Assembly: GCA_022729235.1 (NCBI GenBank)
Contig: JALDAJ010000001.1
Span: 124,001-188,000 of the forward strand
DNA from: Candidatus Nanohalarchaeota archaeon
GTDB lineage: Archaea; Nanohalarchaeota; Nanosalinia; Nanosalinales; Nanosalinaceae
Reading direction: 5' to 3'
Length of the DNA: 64,000 nucleotides
A model generated the notes under the pieces. It saw only the letters and a list, made by a program, of their open reading frames with translations. It was not told the origin of the DNA and searched no databases. Numbering within the stretch: position 1 is the first letter of the stretch; each line of letters begins with the position of its first letter. Both the position numbers and the translations under genes were made by a program. Of the stretch, positions 60,546-64,000 are shown piece after piece.

Positions 60546-63242
60546 ATGGGAGAAATAAAATTTGCGGACGAGTCGGACGCATCAGAGACTCTGCCAGAGG
60601 ATTTTGAACCATACGTGAAGAACTGGTTTAATTCACAGTTCCCTTCCCTGTCAGAACCGCAGAAGCACTCATTCAACCTCATACATAACGATGAGAACTC
60701 GCTTATATGCGCGCCAACAGGATCAGGTAAGACTCTCAGCGCGTTTCTGTCGACTCTCAACCATCTCTTCCTCATGGGAGACCAGGGCGATCTTGACGAC
60801 GAGGTCTACGTACTCTACATATCACCACTCCGGGCGCTCTCCAACGACATACAGAGAAACCTCGAACAGCCGCTGAAGGGTATAAGGGAAGCAGCTAAAG
60901 GTATGGGGATAGAGATGCCAGAGGTTCGGAGCGCGGTCAGGACCGGCGACACATCCCAGAATGAGAGGTCAAAGATGCTTGAGAAACCTCCGCACATACT
61001 CATAACCACGCCGGAATCGTTAGGGATACTGCTTGACTCGCCGAAGTTCAAGGAGAAGCTGAAGAACCTTGAATACGTAATCGTGGACGAGATACACTCA
61101 CTCAGCGAGAACAAACGGGGAGTCCATCTCTCGCTGTCGCTGGAAAGACTTGAAGAGATGGCTGATACCTCTCCGACCCGTATCGGGTTGAGCGCGACAC
61201 AGGCACCTATCGACGAAATCGCGAAATACCTTGTAGGCTACGAAGCAAACGTGGAAACAGGGGAGAAAGAAACACAGGACGGAGAAACTGTCAGGAGCGG
61301 GAAGCCTGCGGATAGAGAAGAGTTCGGGACCCGTGGATGCACGATTGTCGATGTCGCCGCATCGAAGGAAATCGACCTTGAAACCGTATCTCCTGTAAGA
61401 GATCTTATACATACGCCACCGGAAGAAGTGCGGGAGGTAATGTATGATAAGATGCACGACATGATACAGGAACACGAAACCACCATCATATTCACCAACA
61501 CCCGCTCAGCGACCGAAAGAGTCGTGAACAGCCTGAAGGAGCGCTTTTCGGATTATTACGGCGATAATATAGGTGCTCACCACTCCTCGATGTCACGTGA
61601 GGAACGCCTCAGCGTCGAGGAGAAACTGAAGCAGGGAGAGATGAAGGTCGCGGTCACATCGACCTCTCTCGAACTCGGAGTTGACATCGGGAGTGTAGAC
61701 CTGGTTCTCCAGCTAGGGTCGCCAAAGGGCGTTGCGAGAGGTATACAGAGAGTTGGGCGGTCAGGACACCAGATAGGAGAGGTCGCGAAAGGTAAGATGA
61801 TCGTAACTGATAGGGACGAGGCGATGGAGTGCTCCGTACTTACAAAATGCGCGAAGGAGGACGACCTCGACCGCATACAGATACCGACAAACTCGCTGGA
61901 CGTGCTGGCGCAGCACATAGTCGGGATGGCATGCAACCACCGCTGGGGAATCGACCACGCATTCAACGTTATCAGGCAGAGCTACAACTTCGTGGACATG
62001 GACCGGGAGGACTACGACAATGTACTCAAGTACCTGGGTGGCGAATACGAACTGGAAGACCAGAACGTCTACAGGAAGATATGGCTCGACCACGAAGACG
62101 GGCTTTTCGGGCGTTCGGGGAAGATGACCCGTGTAATCTACATGACCAATATCGGGACGATACCGGATGAAACAGGCTACGAGGTCTTAACACGCGGGAA
62201 CAAGAACTACGTCGGCTCGCTGGAAGAAGAGTTTCTTGACCGTTTAACGAAAGGCGACATATTCACGCTGGGGGGAAAGACCTACCAGTTCTCGTACGCG
62301 AAAGGCATGAAGGTTTACGTCGACCCGAAACCGCAGAAACAACCGACCGTTCCTTCCTGGTACTCGGAACGTCTACCTCTAAGCTACGACCTCGGTGTCC
62401 GTATAGGGGAGTTCAGGCGCGATGTCAAGAAGCAGATAGAGATGGGTGCGCCGGACGACGGGATAGTCGAGTGGATAATGCACAACTACTACCTCGACGA
62501 GAACACCGCGCACTCTATCTACCAGTACGTTAAGGAGCAGAAAGACTACTTCGGCGAGGTCTCCACTCACGAAGGTATAACAGTGGAGCGGTACATCGAC
62601 GAGGAGAACCGGCAGAACCTGATATTCCACACAATCTACGGCAGGAGAACACACGACGCGCTCGCCCGCATCCTGGCGCACCTGTTACAGAAACGGGTCG
62701 GGTCGAACATCGGAATGGTGATAGACGACAACGGGTTCATCCTTGTGACTCCACGCCGCCCTATCGATATAGACACATTGATGAACGAGCTCGCGGAATG
62801 CGACCTTGAAGAAGAGTTGAAGGAAGCAGTCGCGAAGACCGAGCTGATGAAACGCCGTTTCAGACACGTCGCCGGAAGAAGCCTTATGGTGCTGAGGAAC
62901 TACGCCGGTAACTCGAAGACGGTTGGACAACAACAGATGAAGTCCCACTTTTTGATAAGCGTGATACGGAACCGTTACGGGGAAGACTTCCCGATGATAA
63001 AGGAGACCTACCGGGAAATCATGGAGGGCGCGATGGACATAAAACACGTCAAAGAAGTCGTGGACGGCATCGACTCCGGTGAGGTATCGTTCGAGGTGAA
63101 GGACTCGCTGAAAGTGCCGTCACCGTTCTCACATAACCTTCTGCTCCAGGGCTCAACCGACGTGGTCAAGATGGATGACAAGAAGGAGCGCCTGCAGAAA
63201 CTGCATAAGCAGGTCATGGAAAGAATCGAAGCCGAGCACTGA
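60546..63242 (+). CDS. lhr: Lhr-type DEAD/H-box helicase
   Basis: An 898-residue helicase of the archaeal Lhr group, involved in DNA repair at replication forks. Walker A APTGSGKT at 56-63, DEIH at 181-184, SATQAP motif III, IIFTNTRSATERV, TSTSLELGVDIG and QRVGRSGHQ (motif VI). The C-terminal half has the Lhr WH and core domains. The ATG at 60546 is chosen because a TATA-like CTTAAAGATTT lies about 20-30 bases before it and the upstream part of the frame overlaps the previous gene. Confidence 0.94.
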   Translation: MGEIKFADESDASETLPEDFEPYVKNWFNSQFPSLSEPQKHSFNLIHNDENSLICAPTGSGKTLSAFLSTLNHLFLMGDQGDLDDEVYVLYISPLRALSNDIQRNLEQPLKGIREAAKGMGIEMPEVRSAVRTGDTSQNERSKMLEKPPHILITTPESLGILLDSPKFKEKLKNLEYVIVDEIHSLSENKRGVHLSLSLERLEEMADTSPTRIGLSATQAPIDEIAKYLVGYEANVETGEKETQDGETVRSGKPADREEFGTRGCTIVDVAASKEIDLETVSPVRDLIHTPPEEVREVMYDKMHDMIQEHETTIIFTNTRSATERVVNSLKERFSDYYGDNIGAHHSSMSREERLSVEEKLKQGEMKVAVTSTSLELGVDIGSVDLVLQLGSPKGVARGIQRVGRSGHQIGEVAKGKMIVTDRDEAMECSVLTKCAKEDDLDRIQIPTNSLDVLAQHIVGMACNHRWGIDHAFNVIRQSYNFVDMDREDYDNVLKYLGGEYELEDQNVYRKIWLDHEDGLFGRSGKMTRVIYMTNIGTIPDETGYEVLTRGNKNYVGSLEEEFLDRLTKGDIFTLGGKTYQFSYAKGMKVYVDPKPQKQPTVPSWYSERLPLSYDLGVRIGEFRRDVKKQIEMGAPDDGIVEWIMHNYYLDENTAHSIYQYVKEQKDYFGEVSTHEGITVERYIDEENRQNLIFHTIYGRRTHDALARILAHLLQKRVGSNIGMVIDDNGFILVTPRRPIDIDTLMNELAECDLEEELKEAVAKTELMKRRFRHVAGRSLMVLRNYAGNSKTVGQQQMKSHFLISVIRNRYGEDFPMIKETYREIMEGAMDIKHVKEVVDGIDSGEVSFEVKDSLKVPSPFSHNLLLQGSTDVVKMDDKKERLQKLHKQVMERIEAEH

Positions 63243-63274
63243 GCTATAAAATCGGGCGGTACAAACAAAGAGTC

Positions 63275-64000
63275 ATGCCTGTTGATCTTTTATCCCATTA
63301 CTTCCTGAGTCCTACAGGACTCCTCGCGCTTCTAGGACTGGTTCCTCTCATAGCGTTCTACTACTTCAAGCCGGAGCCGGAGGAGAAGGTGATGCCGTCG
63401 ATGCAGTTTTTTGCGAAAGAGGAGAAGTCCGGTGTTATCCACAGGGCGTGGAACCGGCTGATGAAGAATATCCTGCTGCTGGTCCACGTACTAGTGATAC
63501 TTGGATTTGCAGCTGCTCTCGCCGATCTATCCCTAGGTGGCGGAGTACCTGACGATGCGGTTATAGTTCTCGACAGATCCGCAAGTATGTCGAGCAGCAT
63601 GGATGATGCCAAAAGTTTCGTGGAATCTAACCTGGGGAACTCCAACACCCTGATACTGGTGGACGATGATATCGAGATCCCGCTGGAGAAAGCTTCTTCA
63701 GGAGAGGTACGCCGTTACCTGGACTCTGTGGAGTCCCGGGACACTAGGACAGATATCGCTGGCGGTCTCGACGTTGCACAGGGATACGACGGCACAGTTG
63801 TTGTTGCGAGCGACCTGAAGCAGACTGTCAGCGACCGTTCAACAGAGAACATGGTCGAGAGCATGGTAACAGAAGGACGTGATGTAAGACTCATGGACAC
63901 CGCTCCGATCAACTCTTGGGGAATCATAGATGTAAACCCTGGCAGGCACAACACTTCAGTAGATATCAAGAACTTCCGCTCTACCGGTCAGCATATCAGC
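63275..64000 (+). CDS. vWA/BatA-like membrane protein (3' end outside window)
   Basis: Open at the window edge, with 242 residues seen. The start has the BatA-type N-terminal helix (SPTGLLALLGLVPLIAFYYFKP), a MPSMQFF stretch, a second helix near 68-85, then a von Willebrand A domain with the metal motif D100-x-S102-x-S104 (LDRSASMSS). Such proteins are part of surface or stress complexes with MoxR ATPases. A GCTATAAAATC TATA box lies about 25 bases before the ATG, so it is leaderless and not in an operon with lhr. Confidence 0.85.
   Translation, partial: MPVDLLSHYFLSPTGLLALLGLVPLIAFYYFKPEPEEKVMPSMQFFAKEEKSGVIHRAWNRLMKNILLLVHVLVILGFAAALADLSLGGGVPDDAVIVLDRSASMSSSMDDAKSFVESNLGNSNTLILVDDDIEIPLEKASSGEVRRYLDSVESRDTRTDIAGGLDVAQGYDGTVVVASDLKQTVSDRSTENMVESMVTEGRDVRLMDTAPINSWGIIDVNPGRHNTSVDIKNFRSTGQHIS

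Overview
This window looks like chromosome from a salt-adapted DPANN archaeon, most likely a nanohaloarchaeon. The archaeal markers are clear: GatD and GatE for Gln-tRNA formation, a group II chaperonin (thermosome), both replication factor C subunits, an archaeal-type Lhr helicase, class III signal peptides on pilins, and TATA boxes about 25 nt before many start codons (leaderless genes). Predicted proteins are strongly Asp/Glu-rich, as expected for a salt-in life style. The lineage is inferred from gene content and style only; no rRNA is present.

Layout. (1) 1-2534: an overlapping operon of a UbiA-type prenyltransferase (cut by the window edge), an MfnB-like furan-forming enzyme and a PaaK-like acyl/aryl adenylate-forming enzyme. 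(2) 2870-8001: a B12-binding radical SAM protein, a small CFI-box protein, a lipid-oligosaccharide flippase and a GT-C-like membrane protein. (3) 8008-21204, minus strand: a cell-surface cluster with a degenerate thioredoxin-like protein, two tail-fibre-like proteins, a giant protein with six LamG lectin domains, a small anchored protein and an ALK/LTK-like glycine-rich protein. (4) 21283-26413, plus strand: a secreted protein followed by four pilin-like proteins, one carrying a LamG domain. (5) 26414-31808: small membrane proteins, a secreted thermonuclease lipoprotein, and a membrane/cupredoxin/beta-propeller fusion with a second cupredoxin. (6) 31819-35699: an accessory island in which three cassettes (VapBC; a membrane protein plus RHH/RelE plus a TraB/Tiki-like protein; MNT/HEPN) are each bounded by broken 3' pieces of tRNA-Pro, with the intact tRNA-Pro(UGG) at one end. 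(7) 35957-43832: the gatD...gatE operon, thermosome with an array of hairpins behind it, a GxH-repeat protein, and a 3-methyladenine glycosylase whose reading frame has TAA as its third codon. (8) 43942-53359: a complete type IV pilus locus (coiled-coil protein, seven pilin-like proteins, one ATPase, two TadC-type membrane proteins). (9) 53356-64000: the clamp-loader operon rfcS-HAD-rfcL, AK6-like kinase, thioredoxin, MscS channel, E1-like enzyme, Lhr helicase and the start of a vWA/BatA-like protein.

Taken together, the surface cluster, the LamG-bearing pilin and the pilus machine read as a host-attachment programme, fitting the known ectosymbiotic life of nanohaloarchaea. Two genes (the second TadC-like gene and rfcL) appear to start at AUU and AUC behind good Shine-Dalgarno sites, because no AUG/GUG/UUG is available in the right place. 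The strongest candidates for undescribed biology are the tRNA-Pro cassette island, the furan/prenyl/adenylation operon, the adhesion cluster with its glycine-rich domain, and the hairpin array after the thermosome gene.
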